Of a stretch of DNA of 64,000 nt, positions 21,000 through 32,796 are shown piece by piece. The position numbers and the translations under genes were made by a program. The notes beneath the pieces were generated by a model. The model searched no databases and was not told the DNA's origin. It worked only from the letters and a program-made list of their open reading frames with translations. Positions within the stretch are counted from its first letter, which is position 1, and each line of letters starts with the position of its first letter. This DNA is from Glebionis coronaria (Eukaryota; Streptophyta; Magnoliopsida; Asterales; Asteraceae): contig CM046879.1 of the NCBI GenBank assembly GCA_025667525.1, positions 357,487,628-357,551,627 on the forward strand, given 5' to 3'.

Positions 21000-21395
21000 G
21001 TCCCTTATTGCGACAGCTACAATTTCGGAAAAGGTAAGTACGGTTTTGATCGCAATAACCCTAGGGTTTTACTTTGCGATCAGTATTGCGATAGCCCCTT
21101 ATTCCGATCTGGACATTCCGATCGTTATTGCGATTTGGATTGCGACGGATTTAAGGCAATCTTGAAACTTTACTCTGCCCACATTGCGACAGCCACATTG
21201 CGATAGGTACACATTCCGATCTGGGATTTCAATAGGTACACATTGCGATCTGAATATTCCGATCTGGGATTTCGATAGGTACACATTGCGATCTGAACAT
21301 TCCGATCTGAAGGATTTCGACAAGTACACATTCCGATCTAAAGGACATTCTGATCTAAGCAACATTCCGATGGGCATTCCGATGGAACATTCCGA
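21000..21395 (+). repeat. Degenerate array of ATTCCGAT / ATTGCGAT motifs in the copia leader
   Basis: At least nine exact ATTCCGAT copies and about eight ATTGCGA copies, often extended as ACATTCCGATCTG or GGGATTTCGATAGG, at irregular 15-45 bp spacing. The array is not a simple tandem repeat. Confidence 0.85.
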
Positions 21396-21729
21396 TGACA
21401 TGTTTAGCTAAATTTTGTTTGAGTATTTTGTAGATTTAGCCACCATCTAGACTAGTTTCGGAACGTAGTTTACACGAAGATTAAAAAAAAAAAAGTTAAA
21501 ATTTTTAGGTCAAGTAAAATCAAATTTTTTCCATACTAGTTTTAGGACATTTCTAGCTCAATTTCAAAATTTGGTGATTACAAATTTTTTAGGTCTACCG
21601 TTTTGTCGGACTGAGGAATTAATTGTCGGGCTGAGAAAAAATCGCAATTTTCGGAATTTCAACAACCAAACAATCACAACACAACTACTTAAGATCCACA
21701 TTCGATTCATCATTTCAGAGAATATTGAG

Positions 21730-24700
21730 ATGGATTCTACTGCCGAATATCGTGTGACGAACAACAACATAATGGTGGCAGGTAACAAAGAAAGACCACC
21801 AATGCTTGTGTCGGGTCGATATGATCAATGGCAATCTCGTTTTATACGTTACCTTGACACAAAACCTAACGGTGATGCTTTAAGGCAATGTATTTTGGAA
21901 GGACCCTATAAACTCTCAGGGATTCAAGTTCCTGCAGTACCAGCCACAGACACAAGTGATGCACAACCCGCATATGAACGCGATGAAAAGAGGACCGACC
22001 TCACCCCAGAGAACCGTGCGTGGTTTGATGCAGAGAAGGAAGCAATCTACTTAATTCTCAGTGGCATTGGAGATGAAATTTACTCTACGGTTGACGCATG
22101 TCCTACTGCTCAAGAAATGTGGACGGCCATTGAAAGATTGCAAGAAGGTGAATCACTTAACAAACAAGATGTGAAAACCAAGATGTTTTGGAACTTTGGC
22201 AAGTTTACATCAAAGGATGGGGAATCAATTGATTCTTATTACTCCCGATTCTACACAATGATGAATGATATGACCCAAAACAACTTGCAAGTTTCCACCA
22301 TGCAAGTCAATGTCCAATTTCTACAGCAACTTCAACCAGAGTGGACACGGTTTGTCACCTTGGTCAAACAACAACAAAAGTTCGACGAAGTTTCATATCA
22401 CAAGCTCTTTGACATCTTGAAACAATTTCAAAATGAGGCAAATGAACTTCGAGCTGAACGAGTTGCAAAGATTTCCAATCCACTTGATTTGGTGTCTACC
22501 ACTCAACATTACCCAGATTATCACTCCCGTACTTTGAAGACCTACTCTACTCAATCATCATCACCACGATCATCCATTGTCTCTAAGTTACATGCTCCAA
22601 CACGATCCCGAGGCAAAGAAGTTGCCAGAGCACCATCACCCATACCTGAGCAATCATCCGAAGAGGACAGTGATGAAGAAGTAGCTCAAAGGGATAGGGA
22701 ATTCAAGCAACAAATGGCTTTCGTTATGAAGCAATATAAGAAAATCTACAAACCCACCAACAACAACCTTCGAACATCTTCAAACTCGAGGAACACCCAT
22801 GTACAGAGTCCTCCAAGGTATGACACACGAAGACGGGTTGAGAGTCCTCCAAGGTATGATCGACAACCTAAGTATGATAATCAGAGGGTGGCTACTGTTG
22901 TTGGAAATAGGGAAACTGCTGGTACTCAAGTTGTACAACAAAGTGGGATTCAGTGTTTTAACTGCAGAGGTTTTGGGCATTTGGCTAAGGAATGCAGGCA
23001 GCCAAAGAGGGTTAAAGATTATGGTTATCATAAGGAAAAGATGCTGTTGTGCAAGAAAATGGAAGCTGGAATCAAGTTATCAGCTGAGGAAGGAGAAATG
23101 CTTGATGACACAGATGATGAACTCTCCGACCAAGAACTCGAGGCATATTATTCATACATGGCAAAGATTCATGAGGTCCTTAACGTCACTGAAGATGACA
23201 ATGGTCCTATCTTTGATACCGAGCTAATTGATAAGGTACAAGATGATGCTGAATATAATGTGTTTGGTGATACACATGAGCATAGTGATCTACCAACAAC
23301 AATTACTGACACGTGTATGATGGAAACGGTTGATAGCAATACCACACCCGATTCATCAGACATGTGCAATAATGAGTTTGAGGATGATCAACATGCAAAT
23401 GAGTATGATGACGAGGAGCGTGTCGCGCTTGCTAATTTAATTGCTAGTTTACAAAAAGATGTCAATGAAAATAGAAAGAATCAAAAGCAATTAAAGAAGG
23501 CAAACGCAGCGCTCACTCAAAACTTTGAAGAATGCAAAGCCGCTCTTATAAAATCTAGTGAGACTATTGATAGTTATAGGGCTGAGCTTCTTCAAAAGAC
23601 CAACGAGCTTGAGGGGTACAAAAGTCGTGTCATCAACGTTAAAAAGGACGATTTTGAAAATAAATACAATGAAGCTCTTGCTTTGTTAACTAAAGAAAAA
23701 CGTCAATTTAATGTTTTATTAAGTGATGAACGTCAAAAAACGTATCTTGCCACAACAAAAGTTAATGAACTTGAACAGAGGCTTTCTATGAACACCACCG
23801 ATTCTACTAAAATTCTTGACGAGAAGAAACAAGAGGTTGATACATTAAAACAAGATTTCAAAAATAGACAAAGCAAAGATACTGAAAAAGTAAAGGATCT
23901 CGAAGAACAAGTCGATTTTTTGAAAAAAGTTGTTTATAATACACATGACTCTATTCAAACCGTAAGAATGATAGCACCTCGGTCGTTTTTCAAGGGTCAA
24001 CCTAGCTTTGCCACCCCCAAGTACCTCGAACAAGCTCAAGCTGCAAACCCCCATTTATATCTTGACGAGTCCGAATGGACCAATCATGATTGCCCTGTAG
24101 CTAACCTCGATAGTGAAGAGACGTCCATTTGGGATGAGGAGAGTAGATCACCGGTCAATAAAGATTTTGTGAAACCATATAACTATGCTTATGAAAACAG
24201 TCTTTATGGTCTTTTCACTCCACAAAAACAGAAGTCTCGTGAGGAATTATTTTTAGAATGCAAACAAAAAAGAATTCAATGGAAAAAAGCTTTTGCCACT
24301 AAGAGGAAAACTAATGTTTTTAAATATATTAACTATTTGCCTCTAGATGCTTCTAAAAGCAAAAGTAGAAAAATACTTAGTTTTCTTAAACACCACGTTA
24401 ATAATGTTCAATCAATTGTTGAAAGCGATTGGGAGAAACGTCAAAAAGATAAGTGGAAAACCGAGATTCCTCACGATATAACTGTGCTTGTGAAAGAACT
24501 TTTAATACCAAATACGAAGATAATAAAAGAACATGTTCTTGAGTTTGAAAATTTAATTCAGTCTGAAATGTTTGATGATTTGAAATATGTTGAGTCTCTT
24601 GAAAAAGAAATTGATGACCTTCAAAATGACAAATTAGAATTTTCAAGCGAATATGATCTACTCTTAGAAGAATGTCTCTCCAAAGATATTTTGTGTGTCA

Positions 24701-25419
24701 CTCTTCAATCTTGTGCTGATATCGATGAATATTCTGATGTTGCATGCAAATATCTTGATAAAATCAAAGAGTGTGAGCGTCTTGAACTTGAGCTTTCGAA
24801 ACATAAAGAAAATGTTGATAAAAAGGCTTTTGAGTTACTTCAACACAAAACTGATTTCCTTCAAAAACATTGTCATTCTCTTGAACTTGCTTTGCAAAAA
24901 GACGTTGGTAGTTTTCCACATGATAATAAATTGCAAGAAAAACTTTCCCAAACGTTTCGAGAAATGAACGAACAGAATTTGGAAATTAAAGGGTTGAAAG
25001 CTCAGTTACAAGACAGGGACAGAGCGATAGCAGAGTTGAAGAAACTCATTGCTAAGATGGGTGGGAAGATTGATGAACCTAGTGTTAAGAAACCAGTTGT
25101 CAGACAACCCAATGCTCAAAAATTGACTAGACCCTCTGTCTTGGGAAAACCATCTGTTTTCTCTAATTCTGCATTTGCAAAACCTGCGTTTGCCCCCAAG
25201 ACGGATGGGAAGGATAGGTTACCACAAAACACTCCCAAAACAAATATTCGATCACAAAGCATTAAGAACACTAATGTGGTTAAACAAGGGATGTATAGAT
25301 TGACCACTAAACCCACACAAAACAAAGAAAGTCAATCACTTCAGACTTCTAGAAACACTAATAGACGTGTATCTTTTACTACAGGAGTAGTCCCCACTGC
25401 TAGTGTTAGCCGGCCCTAG
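21730..25419 (+). CDS. gag: Copia I gag polyprotein part (1229 aa)
   Basis: Structural protein of the virus-like particle. I start at the ATG at 21730 (MDSTAEYRVTNNN), because the domain homologous to UBN2/Retrotran_gag begins shortly after (GRYDQWQSRFIRYLD) and the upstream codons look non-coding. Order: gag domain to about residue 270; a low-complexity S/R linker; one CCHC knuckle CFNCRGFGHLAKEC at residues 409-422 (22954-22995); an acidic stretch; then several hundred residues of predicted coiled coil (roughly 570-780 and 950-1120). It is unusually long for copia gag but normal for Sirevirus-like elements. It ends at TAG 25417-25419 within SVSRP*LKS; the frame continues beyond it, so the stop may be a CAG-to-TAG change or a readthrough site. 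Confidence 0.85.
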   Translation: MDSTAEYRVTNNNIMVAGNKERPPMLVSGRYDQWQSRFIRYLDTKPNGDALRQCILEGPYKLSGIQVPAVPATDTSDAQPAYERDEKRTDLTPENRAWFDAEKEAIYLILSGIGDEIYSTVDACPTAQEMWTAIERLQEGESLNKQDVKTKMFWNFGKFTSKDGESIDSYYSRFYTMMNDMTQNNLQVSTMQVNVQFLQQLQPEWTRFVTLVKQQQKFDEVSYHKLFDILKQFQNEANELRAERVAKISNPLDLVSTTQHYPDYHSRTLKTYSTQSSSPRSSIVSKLHAPTRSRGKEVARAPSPIPEQSSEEDSDEEVAQRDREFKQQMAFVMKQYKKIYKPTNNNLRTSSNSRNTHVQSPPRYDTRRRVESPPRYDRQPKYDNQRVATVVGNRETAGTQVVQQSGIQCFNCRGFGHLAKECRQPKRVKDYGYHKEKMLLCKKMEAGIKLSAEEGEMLDDTDDELSDQELEAYYSYMAKIHEVLNVTEDDNGPIFDTELIDKVQDDAEYNVFGDTHEHSDLPTTITDTCMMETVDSNTTPDSSDMCNNEFEDDQHANEYDDEERVALANLIASLQKDVNENRKNQKQLKKANAALTQNFEECKAALIKSSETIDSYRAELLQKTNELEGYKSRVINVKKDDFENKYNEALALLTKEKRQFNVLLSDERQKTYLATTKVNELEQRLSMNTTDSTKILDEKKQEVDTLKQDFKNRQSKDTEKVKDLEEQVDFLKKVVYNTHDSIQTVRMIAPRSFFKGQPSFATPKYLEQAQAANPHLYLDESEWTNHDCPVANLDSEETSIWDEESRSPVNKDFVKPYNYAYENSLYGLFTPQKQKSREELFLECKQKRIQWKKAFATKRKTNVFKYINYLPLDASKSKSRKILSFLKHHVNNVQSIVESDWEKRQKDKWKTEIPHDITVLVKELLIPNTKIIKEHVLEFENLIQSEMFDDLKYVESLEKEIDDLQNDKLEFSSEYDLLLEECLSKDILCVTLQSCADIDEYSDVACKYLDKIKECERLELELSKHKENVDKKAFELLQHKTDFLQKHCHSLELALQKDVGSFPHDNKLQEKLSQTFREMNEQNLEIKGLKAQLQDRDRAIAELKKLIAKMGGKIDEPSVKKPVVRQPNAQKLTRPSVLGKPSVFSNSAFAKPAFAPKTDGKDRLPQNTPKTNIRSQSIKNTNVVKQGMYRLTTKPTQNKESQSLQTSRNTNRRVSFTTGVVPTASVSRP

Positions 25420-26097
25420 CTTAAGAGCACTCGCATGAATGAAAAGGTCTGGCAAAACAAAAGTCAAGGGAAGATGAAGCAAGTAGAAGACCACCCTAGG
25501 ATTTTCAATGTTTCTAAGAATAAAACGTCTGTAATCGCGTGTAATGACGATTTGAATGATTCGACTTTGAATGCTATGAAAGTTAAGTTTGTTTGTGTGA
25601 AATGTGGAAAGTGTGCTAATGCTAATCATGCTATGTGTGTTTCGAATAATACCAAAGGCGTAGAAACTAGAACTAAGAAGCAAACTGTGATGCCGATTAG
25701 TGCTAGAAAACTCAAACGCAAAGTGAACCATTCTGGTGCAACCCCCCCTAAGAAAAGTATTGCATCAGACTCCACCACAAAGAACCCTAGAAGCAGAATT
25801 AGGGAATTATATGAATCTGCTAGCAAGCCTTGGAAATGGTGGTTTGCCAATCAATGTCCTCCAGGATATAAATGGATGCCTAAGGTTAGGACAGAAAATG
25901 TGACTACGAGCGTTAGTGTGCCTCTAAGTGATGAAACTAGGGAAACTAATGAATCGGAAATCACAACTAACATGGAATCCAATTTAGCAAATGCTCCATC
26001 GTGTTCTAATTCTTCTACAGGTGATCGAAGTAATTCTCTTCATAATGGACTCCGGATGCACGAAGCACATGACGGGGAATCTCAAGATTCTAATTAA
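25420..26097 (+). pseudogene. Continuation of copia I gag frame after the TAG codon
   Basis: Same frame as gag, open for 225 codons: basic, with a cysteine cluster (FVCVKCGKCANANHAMC, about 25590-25640) and a W-rich segment SKPWKWWFANQCPPGYKW. It resembles the gag-protease linker of related elements, so the element probably once had one continuous gag-pol ORF. From about 26035 the protease reads in the +1 frame, and this frame only encodes a chance tail. Confidence 0.75.
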
Positions 26098-29000
26098 CTT
26101 CGTAGAGAAGTTCCTGGGTACGGTCCGATTCGGAAATGATCAATTTGCACCGATCCTAGGATATGGAGACTTGGTTCAGGGGAATATCACTATCAAAAGG
26201 GTTTACCACGTCGAAGGGCTCAATCATAATCTTTTCTCGGTTGGTCAATTCTGTGATGCGGATTTGGAGGTTGCTTTTAGAAAGAAGACATGTTTTGTTC
26301 GTGATTATGATGGGAATGACTTACTTACCGGAACACGGGGTACTGATCTTTACACTATTTCACTACAAGACTCCACATCTTCAACTCCAATCTGTTTCAT
26401 GGCTAAAGCTTCAACGACTCAAGCTTGGTTATGGCATCAACGTTTATCTCATCTTAACTTCGATACCATCAACTTGCTTTCTAAGAAAGATATTGTGCGA
26501 GGCCTTCCTAACTTGAAATTCATCAAAGATCATCTTTGTTCTTCTTGTGAGCTTTGTAAAGCTAAACGGAGTAGTTTCAAGACAAAGACTACACCAAGCT
26601 CTAAAGGACGGTTAGATCTTCTTCATATAGATTTGTGTGGTCCCATGCGTGTTCAAAGTATCAATGGGAAGAAATACGTTATGGTAATTGTCGATGACTA
26701 CTCAAGGTACACATGGACTCACTTCTTGAGGTCCAAGGATGAAACACCCGATGCTCTCATCAGCTTCCTTAAAGTGATACAACGTGGTCTTCAAGCTCAA
26801 GTTAAAGTGGTTCGTACTGACAGAGGTACTGAATTTTTGAATTCAAAACTGAGAAACTATTTTGAAGCTGAAGGAATTGAACATGAAACATCTATTGCTC
26901 GAACACCAGAACAAAACGGCGTTGTTGAAAGACGAAACCGTACTTTAGTTGCGGCTGCTCGAACATTGTTATCCGCTTCAAAACTTCCACTATACTTTTG
27001 GGCCGAAGCCGTGTCAAACGCATGCTACACACAAAACCGCTCCTTAGTTATCCCAAGACACGAAAAGACACCATATCACATAATTAATGATCGCAAACCT
27101 TCACTCAAACACCTTCACGTTTTTGGATGTACGTGTTACATTATTCGAGATGGTGAAAATCTGGACAAGATGAAAGAGAAAGGTGATGCATGCATTTTAG
27201 TGGGATATGCAACTCAGTCAAAGGGATACAGAGTGTACAACAAGAGAACAAAATTGATAGTCGAGACTATTCATATCAGATTTGATGAATTGCAAGAGAT
27301 GGCACTTGAACAAAGCAGTTTAAGTCCCGATCCACAACGACACACGACTTCCGTTCACAACCGCACGGAACTCGGAACTCAAGACCACAGCAATGAACCG
27401 CCAAGTTCAAAGCTGGTTCCTGAACATGTTCCTAGAGCAGACATGACAGTGGACACGACACTTGAAGAGTTGGAAATGTTATATGGACCAATGTATGATG
27501 AATATTTCACGGGGGAGAAACAAGTTGCATCGAAGTCTTCCGCTGTCACTCATGATACGAATGATGATACCGATCATCATCAACAAAAGGATACAACTTC
27601 ATCTACTTCAACACGGGTTGTTGCAGATTTACCTCCTCAGAATATCACTTCAACAATCGATCCTACAACATCCACAACTACTGTCATTGCTCCAGAGAAC
27701 ACAAATCAAGCAGACGGTGCATTATCTGACGATGACGATTTTCACAACCCATTCGGTACACCGGTACATGAAACTGGAGAGTCTTCTACTCGCCATGTTG
27801 ATCCGTCAAATATGCATACGTTCTACCAACGACATCCTTCAACACATCATTGGACCCGAGATCATCCTTTGGTTCACGTAATTGGAAACCCTTCACAGCC
27901 CGTTCGTACAAGACGACAGCTTGAAACCGATGGCGATGTTTGTATGTTCGCACTCGCCGTGAGTACTGCTGAACCGAAAAACATCAAAGAAGCCATGGCT
28001 GATCATGCTTGGATTGAATCGATGACGGATGAACTTCAACAGTTTGAAAGACTTAAAGTCTGGGAACTTGTTGACAGACCATACGATGTAACACCATTAA
28101 ATCTTCGATGGATCTGGAAAAACAAGATGGATGAAGAGAACACGATCATCAAGAATAAATCTAGGCTAGTGGCTAAAGGGTATGGCCAGAAAGAGGGTAT
28201 TGATTTTGAAGAATCATTTGCACCAGTAGCTCGAATGGAAGCGGTCAGGATTTTCCTTGCCTATGCTGCACATAAGGGATTCATTGTATATCAAATGGAC
28301 GTAAAGACGGCGTTTCTTAACGGTCCTTTGAAGGAAGAAGTCTATGTCACGCAGCCGGAAGGATTCGTCGATCCTCATTATCCTGACAAGGTGTATCGTC
28401 TCCACAAAGCACTTTATGGACTTAAGCAAGCTCCAAGGGCGTGGTACGACGAGCTCTCGAAATTTCTGGTATCCAAAGGTTTCTCAAAAGGTTCCATTGA
28501 TCTAACTTTGTTCACTTATAAATATGGGGATGACATTTTGCTTGTGCAAATTTATGTTGATGACATTATTTTCGGGTCTACAAACCCAAAACTTTCAAAA
28601 TGGTTTGAAAAAGTAATGCACAGCAAATTTGAAATGTCAATGATGGGCGAACTAAAATTCTTTCTAGGAATTCAAGTTCACCAATCCCCAAGTGGTATCT
28701 TTATAAATCAAGCTAAGTATTGTCAAGAGATAATCAAAAAGCATGGTATGACTTCATGTGACCCCGTTGGGACACCATTATCAACCACATCGCTAGATGC
28801 TGACTTAGAGGGAAATGCCATCGATCAAACGAGATATCGTTCCATGATTGGTTCCCTCATGTACTTGACAACAAGCAGACCTGATATTCATCATGCTACA
28901 TGTTATTGTGCACGATATCAAGCACGACCCACTGAAAAGCACCTCAAGGAGGTTAAACGGATCTTTCGGTACCTCAAGAATACCATTCATTTGGGACTCT

Positions 29001-29533
29001 GGTATCCGAGGGAATCCGGTTTCTTTCTAACGGCCTATTCAGATTCTGATCATGCAGGGTGTCTTGATACACGAAAAAGTACTTCTGGTGGTGCACAATT
29101 TCTAGGTCAAGATAAGCTTGTGGGATGGTCTTCCAAGAAGCAGGATTGCACGTCACTTTCATTAGCCGAAGCGGAGTATGTGTCTCTATCTGCGCGCTGT
29201 GCTCAAGTTCTTTGGATGAGAACACAACTCACGGATTATGGCTTCCACTTTGATAAAGTACCTATGTACTGTGACTCAAAGTCTGCCATAGCCATCTCCT
29301 GCAACCCGGTACAGCATTCCCGCACGAAGCACATCGATGTCAGATACCACTTCATAAAGGAACAAGTTGAAAGAGGTATCGTTGAATTATACTTTGTTGG
29401 AACGGATTACCAATTAGCCGACTTGTTTACGAAAGCTCTGTCGAAAGATAGGTTTGAGTACCTCGTTAGGCAAATTGGTATGAGATGTTTGACTCCAGCA
29501 GACCTGGAGATTCTGGCAAAGGTGCCTGCTTGA
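25991..29533 (+). CDS. pol: Copia I pol: protease, integrase, reverse transcriptase, RNase H
   Basis: Open for 1180 codons, in the +1 frame relative to gag; the ATG at 25991 is only the first in frame, and the real protein is expected to be fused to gag. Protease [11 protein letters not shown] (DSG at 26048). GAG-pre-integrase and integrase zinc site around [19 protein letters not shown]. Integrase core [23 protein letters not shown] and [10 protein letters not shown] (D,D,E). After a variable S/T-rich linker comes RT with [18 protein letters not shown] and catalytic YVDD at 28553-28564. RNase H has [15 protein letters not shown] and CDSKSAI, ending ADLFTKAL. All catalytic motifs appear intact. 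Confidence 0.92.
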   Translation: MLHRVLILLQVIEVILFIMDSGCTKHMTGNLKILINFVEKFLGTVRFGNDQFAPILGYGDLVQGNITIKRVYHVEGLNHNLFSVGQFCDADLEVAFRKKTCFVRDYDGNDLLTGTRGTDLYTISLQDSTSSTPICFMAKASTTQAWLWHQRLSHLNFDTINLLSKKDIVRGLPNLKFIKDHLCSSCELCKAKRSSFKTKTTPSSKGRLDLLHIDLCGPMRVQSINGKKYVMVIVDDYSRYTWTHFLRSKDETPDALISFLKVIQRGLQAQVKVVRTDRGTEFLNSKLRNYFEAEGIEHETSIARTPEQNGVVERRNRTLVAAARTLLSASKLPLYFWAEAVSNACYTQNRSLVIPRHEKTPYHIINDRKPSLKHLHVFGCTCYIIRDGENLDKMKEKGDACILVGYATQSKGYRVYNKRTKLIVETIHIRFDELQEMALEQSSLSPDPQRHTTSVHNRTELGTQDHSNEPPSSKLVPEHVPRADMTVDTTLEELEMLYGPMYDEYFTGEKQVASKSSAVTHDTNDDTDHHQQKDTTSSTSTRVVADLPPQNITSTIDPTTSTTTVIAPENTNQADGALSDDDDFHNPFGTPVHETGESSTRHVDPSNMHTFYQRHPSTHHWTRDHPLVHVIGNPSQPVRTRRQLETDGDVCMFALAVSTAEPKNIKEAMADHAWIESMTDELQQFERLKVWELVDRPYDVTPLNLRWIWKNKMDEENTIIKNKSRLVAKGYGQKEGIDFEESFAPVARMEAVRIFLAYAAHKGFIVYQMDVKTAFLNGPLKEEVYVTQPEGFVDPHYPDKVYRLHKALYGLKQAPRAWYDELSKFLVSKGFSKGSIDLTLFTYKYGDDILLVQIYVDDIIFGSTNPKLSKWFEKVMHSKFEMSMMGELKFFLGIQVHQSPSGIFINQAKYCQEIIKKHGMTSCDPVGTPLSTTSLDADLEGNAIDQTRYRSMIGSLMYLTTSRPDIHHATCYCARYQARPTEKHLKEVKRIFRYLKNTIHLGLWYPRESGFFLTAYSDSDHAGCLDTRKSTSGGAQFLGQDKLVGWSSKKQDCTSLSLAEAEYVSLSARCAQVLWMRTQLTDYGFHFDKVPMYCDSKSAIAISCNPVQHSRTKHIDVRYHFIKEQVERGIVELYFVGTDYQLADLFTKALSKDRFEYLVRQIGMRCLTPADLEILAKVPA

Positions 29534-32098
29534 TTTATCTATCAAACATCAACTTGTAAATATCTTTGAAAAAGCAAAATACAAAAATATAAAACACATA
29601 AAAGCAAAACAGAAAATTAAAAATCTTTCAAAATCCAAAAATATTCTTCTCGACATGTCTTTCAGTATCGATAATATGGACGTGCCTAGAAATGTCGCTC
29701 AATAACGACACGGGTGTGTACATAAAGCTCGAATGAAAGTTGTAAATATTTTTCAAAACATGTCATTTCTTCTTTTAATAAAGGAAATTGTCTATTTTGG
29801 ACAAATATTTCCAAACAACGGGTAGAGCAATCTATCACGGGTTGAGCTTGTCACAAAACATTCAATGTTTTGAGCTCAACACAATGGCTTGTAATCACTT
29901 TCAGATTGCAACCCGGTTCTATATTCACGGGAGAGTGTACGATTTCGTGCTCTTACCCTCAGCAAAAGAAGAGAAATCTTCTTACACTTGAGTGGATTCG
30001 TCAAGACATTCAAAGTCTATGAACTCAAGTTTATGCTTAAGAAAAACCTTTCGACAAAAAGAATTGATTTTTCAAAAAGCGTTGAACACAATTTTTTCAA
30101 GAATTTTTCAATGATATTCAAAATCTTTCAAAAATTGCGTGTTCAACAACTCCCATCCTCAAAAAGCGAAATGTGGATAATATCCTCACAATGACAATTC
30201 AATTGGATCAATTTTTGAGGGGGAGCATTTTAACTTCATGCAAAAGATTAACACATCTTTCTCCCAGAGATTTCAAGACTATTTTTTCAAAATATATTTT
30301 AATCAAATTTGGTATCTCTAATATCAAAAGATTTTATATATTAGAGATAGGGGGAGAAAATGTGATTAAAATGTGATCTAATATAAGACTCAAGCACTTT
30401 CACTCCTACCTACATGTGCGAAACACTTTCGACTATCGATGCACATGTGAAGGGGGAGCTTTTATAAAACGACAAAACTAGCAAGGTGTTAAATATTTTT
30501 CAAACACTTTGTTAGAATTTAAAGTGGTTTTCATGGTTACGATCAAATACCCACAACATCTTTAATTCACGACGTTATTGGTGTCAAAAGGGTGGTTAGG
30601 TTTAAGTCCTATGATCCAACCAGAACCGGAGGGATCTTCCCAGGGACAATCCAATAGATTATTAGAAGTCCTTAGGAAAGATGGAGTAGAATGTAAACGT
30701 AGCTGAATGCCGACTAAGTACTGATGCTAGCACTGGAACAATCACAACAAGGTGCTAGTAATGATGTCTTGGTAAGCATTGAAGGGGTTGAAGAATGAAA
30801 AAGAAATGTAAGGATAAAGGGTCTAAAGAAAGAAGCCCTCCATATAACTTAGGCAGAAACCGGGTCAACTCATCATGAAGACAAACTCATCATGGACCCA
30901 GTGATGTGAAGCACAACCCTTTCCTAGCTACTCAGGCTTCTCTCAAAAGAAGTTTGTTTTATTGTCACGGAGATCAACACGATTTCTATCGACTTTCTCA
31001 CTCCGAGATAGTTGATATTGAATAGGTGGCATCTGCTCCAGCCTCCGATCACTAAAAGTGCACAAATCGAGTCTAGAGCCAAGAGATCAATCAAATCTCG
31101 TTAGGACACACGGATGAAGATCAACAGAGTCCTACGCTATATCCTTGCGATATTGCTAGAACACTCAGAGTGATACTACTTAGTATTCACAATGATGAGT
31201 GGAAATCCTTCCAGTGTTAACATCAAACAACACTGCGGTAGGTCATATGCAAGATTCTTTATGAATTGAACATGTGCAAAACTGAAAAGCAACAGTGGTT
31301 TGACTCTGAATTGATTCAAACTCGTTTCAGGTTTCTACGCAATATCTTTATGGTCTTGCCAGAACATTCAGAGTGATATTCATTAATATTCACAGTGACG
31401 AATGGAAATCCTTCTAGCGTCAACCTCAAACAGCGCTACGGTAGGTAACTTGCGAGATTCTTATGAATCAAGCTTGTGTCAACTGGAAAGCAACAATGGT
31501 AAGATTCTTAATGAATCAAACTTGTTCCAGGAATTTGAATTGACGACTTTAATCAAGCGGATATTTAGCCAATTGATTCACTCTTTATGTTCGCAGTCTT
31601 GCTTTGAGACGGTCGAGTAAAGAGAACGGCTAGTACAGTCGCGAAACCCTGTCAAGGAGATTCTTAATTGAATCTACCTGATCACAGGTACGATATTTAA
31701 TATCGTATAACGGTCTTCACCGACCGGAGGTAAAACGCTACCGATCTAGGACGAATGTCAAAGCCATTCAGTCCGTGTCTATGTTTTGTCTCGAGAAGGT
31801 GGCGTCACGGAGTACACAGCAAAGTCAATGATTCAGAAACCACATACTCATGCCTAAATACATATTCAACAATTAATAGTGTGAGCATGTGGATGAAGAC
31901 ACAAGATCGCAAGATGGCAAAGACAAGTCAAGGATGATTTGAAGATCTCAAGCTTAAAGACAAAGTCGAAAGACAACGACAAAGGCTCAAAGATCACAAC
32001 ATGAAGGAACAAGACTACGATTACACGTTCAAGACTCATTTATGGCGAGATTAGTAATCTCTACAAATTTCCTAAATGACTAAGGTTTATGACCTCTC
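29534..32098 (+). other. 3' non-coding region of copia I
   Basis: 2.6 kb between pol and the 3' LTR without a long ORF. It holds extra polypurine-like motifs at 30217-30226, 30349-30356 and 30451-30458 (all with GGGGGAG) and a diverged ~203-bp tandem duplication at 31132-31545. Confidence 0.75.
31132..31545 (+). repeat. Diverged ~203-bp tandem duplication in copia I tail
   Basis: Unit 1 starts CTACGC at 31132 and unit 2 at 31335. Shared blocks include cagagtgata, the ATTCACARTGA stretch, tggaaatccttc and aaagcaacartgg. Confidence 0.75.
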
Positions 32099-32110
32099 AT
32101 TGGGGGAGAT
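32099..32110 (+). promoter_or_regulatory. Polypurine tract of copia I
   Basis: ATTGGGGGAGAT directly precedes the 3' LTR. Confidence 0.85.
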
Positions 32111-32510
32111 TGTTAGCCTCAAAATATTGAGCCAAACAAGAATGCTCGGTCATATGTTTATTATGTATCGTATTTTAGAACGTTGTAATAGGTAGTATAT
32201 TAGTCGTGTTATTACGGGCTTAACTTTAAGCTAAGGTTCATTGATAAGTAACCAAAGTCCAAAAGGAAAGCCCGACCCATGATCATATAGCCCATTAAGC
32301 TACATGTAAGCAAAGGCTATATAAACCCTTCCTAGCATGTTAGGAAGGGTGTTGGTCATTTCATATTCTCTCTAATCTAATATTCCACAAGTTTCACCAA
32401 CCATTTTTCTCTCTACTTTATCTCACTACTTTCTCTCTCTAGAATTCTTCTCATATCTACCTCTCTTTCTTTAATTCGTGTGATTATAACATCATATATT
32501 AGGGACAACA
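32111..32510 (+). mobile_element. 3' LTR of copia I (400 bp)
   Basis: Near-identical partner of 20337-20736 with the same TATA box and hairpin; followed by target duplication CCATA at 32511-32515. Confidence 0.95.
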
Positions 32511-32515
32511 CCATA
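32511..32515 (+). repeat. Target-site duplication, right (CCATA)
   Basis: Matches CCGTA at 20332-20336 except one transition. Confidence 0.75.
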
Positions 32516-32796
32516 GAAAAACCGGCTATGACTTGTTGTTAGAAAATAACCCTTTCGACCTATAAAATATTTACCAACAAATTAAGTTTTGATAACCAAT
32601 TGTCACATGAAACATAAGTACCAATGGTTCAAAGGAAAAGCTTGAAATTGAATTAAAATATAAATCACAATCACGACCACAACATCATGCGACAAACATC
32701 ATCCTACCAAGTGTAGAATGGAATTTAGCCACTCATACTAAACAATGAAATAAACTCCGAAATAATAGCCTTAGAAGTCATAATCAAGAGTCTTAC
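32516..32796. other. Unassigned sequence between copia I and chromovirus F
   Basis: AT-rich, no ORF or recognised repeat; the last bases (cttac) would be the target site of F. Confidence 0.4.

Larger units (their letters stand above)
20737..21729 (+). other. Untranslated leader of copia I
   Basis: Lies between the primer site and the preferred gag start. Contains the short-motif array at 21000-21395. The gag frame is open upstream to 21571, but that part encodes no gag-like sequence. Confidence 0.75.
20337..32510 (+). mobile_element. Complete Ty1/copia element I, Sirevirus-like
   Basis: 12.2 kb with two 400-bp LTRs differing at three positions (99.25% identity), a primer site, a ~1-kb leader, gag, pol in copia order (protease, integrase, RT, RNase H), a 2.6-kb 3' region with several polypurine-like motifs, and near-perfect 5-bp target duplications. 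Large gag with a long coiled coil, a long 3' region and repeated PPT-like motifs suggest the Sirevirus lineage. No envelope-like ORF is seen. With a commonly assumed plant LTR rate of 1.3e-8 per site per year the divergence would correspond to about 0.3 million years; the rate is an assumption. Confidence 0.93.

Noticed and set aside
25417..25440. Classical leaky stop context at the copia gag TAG
   Set aside because: The codons after TAG are CTT AAG, not the CAR YYA context known to promote readthrough; readthrough remains unproven.
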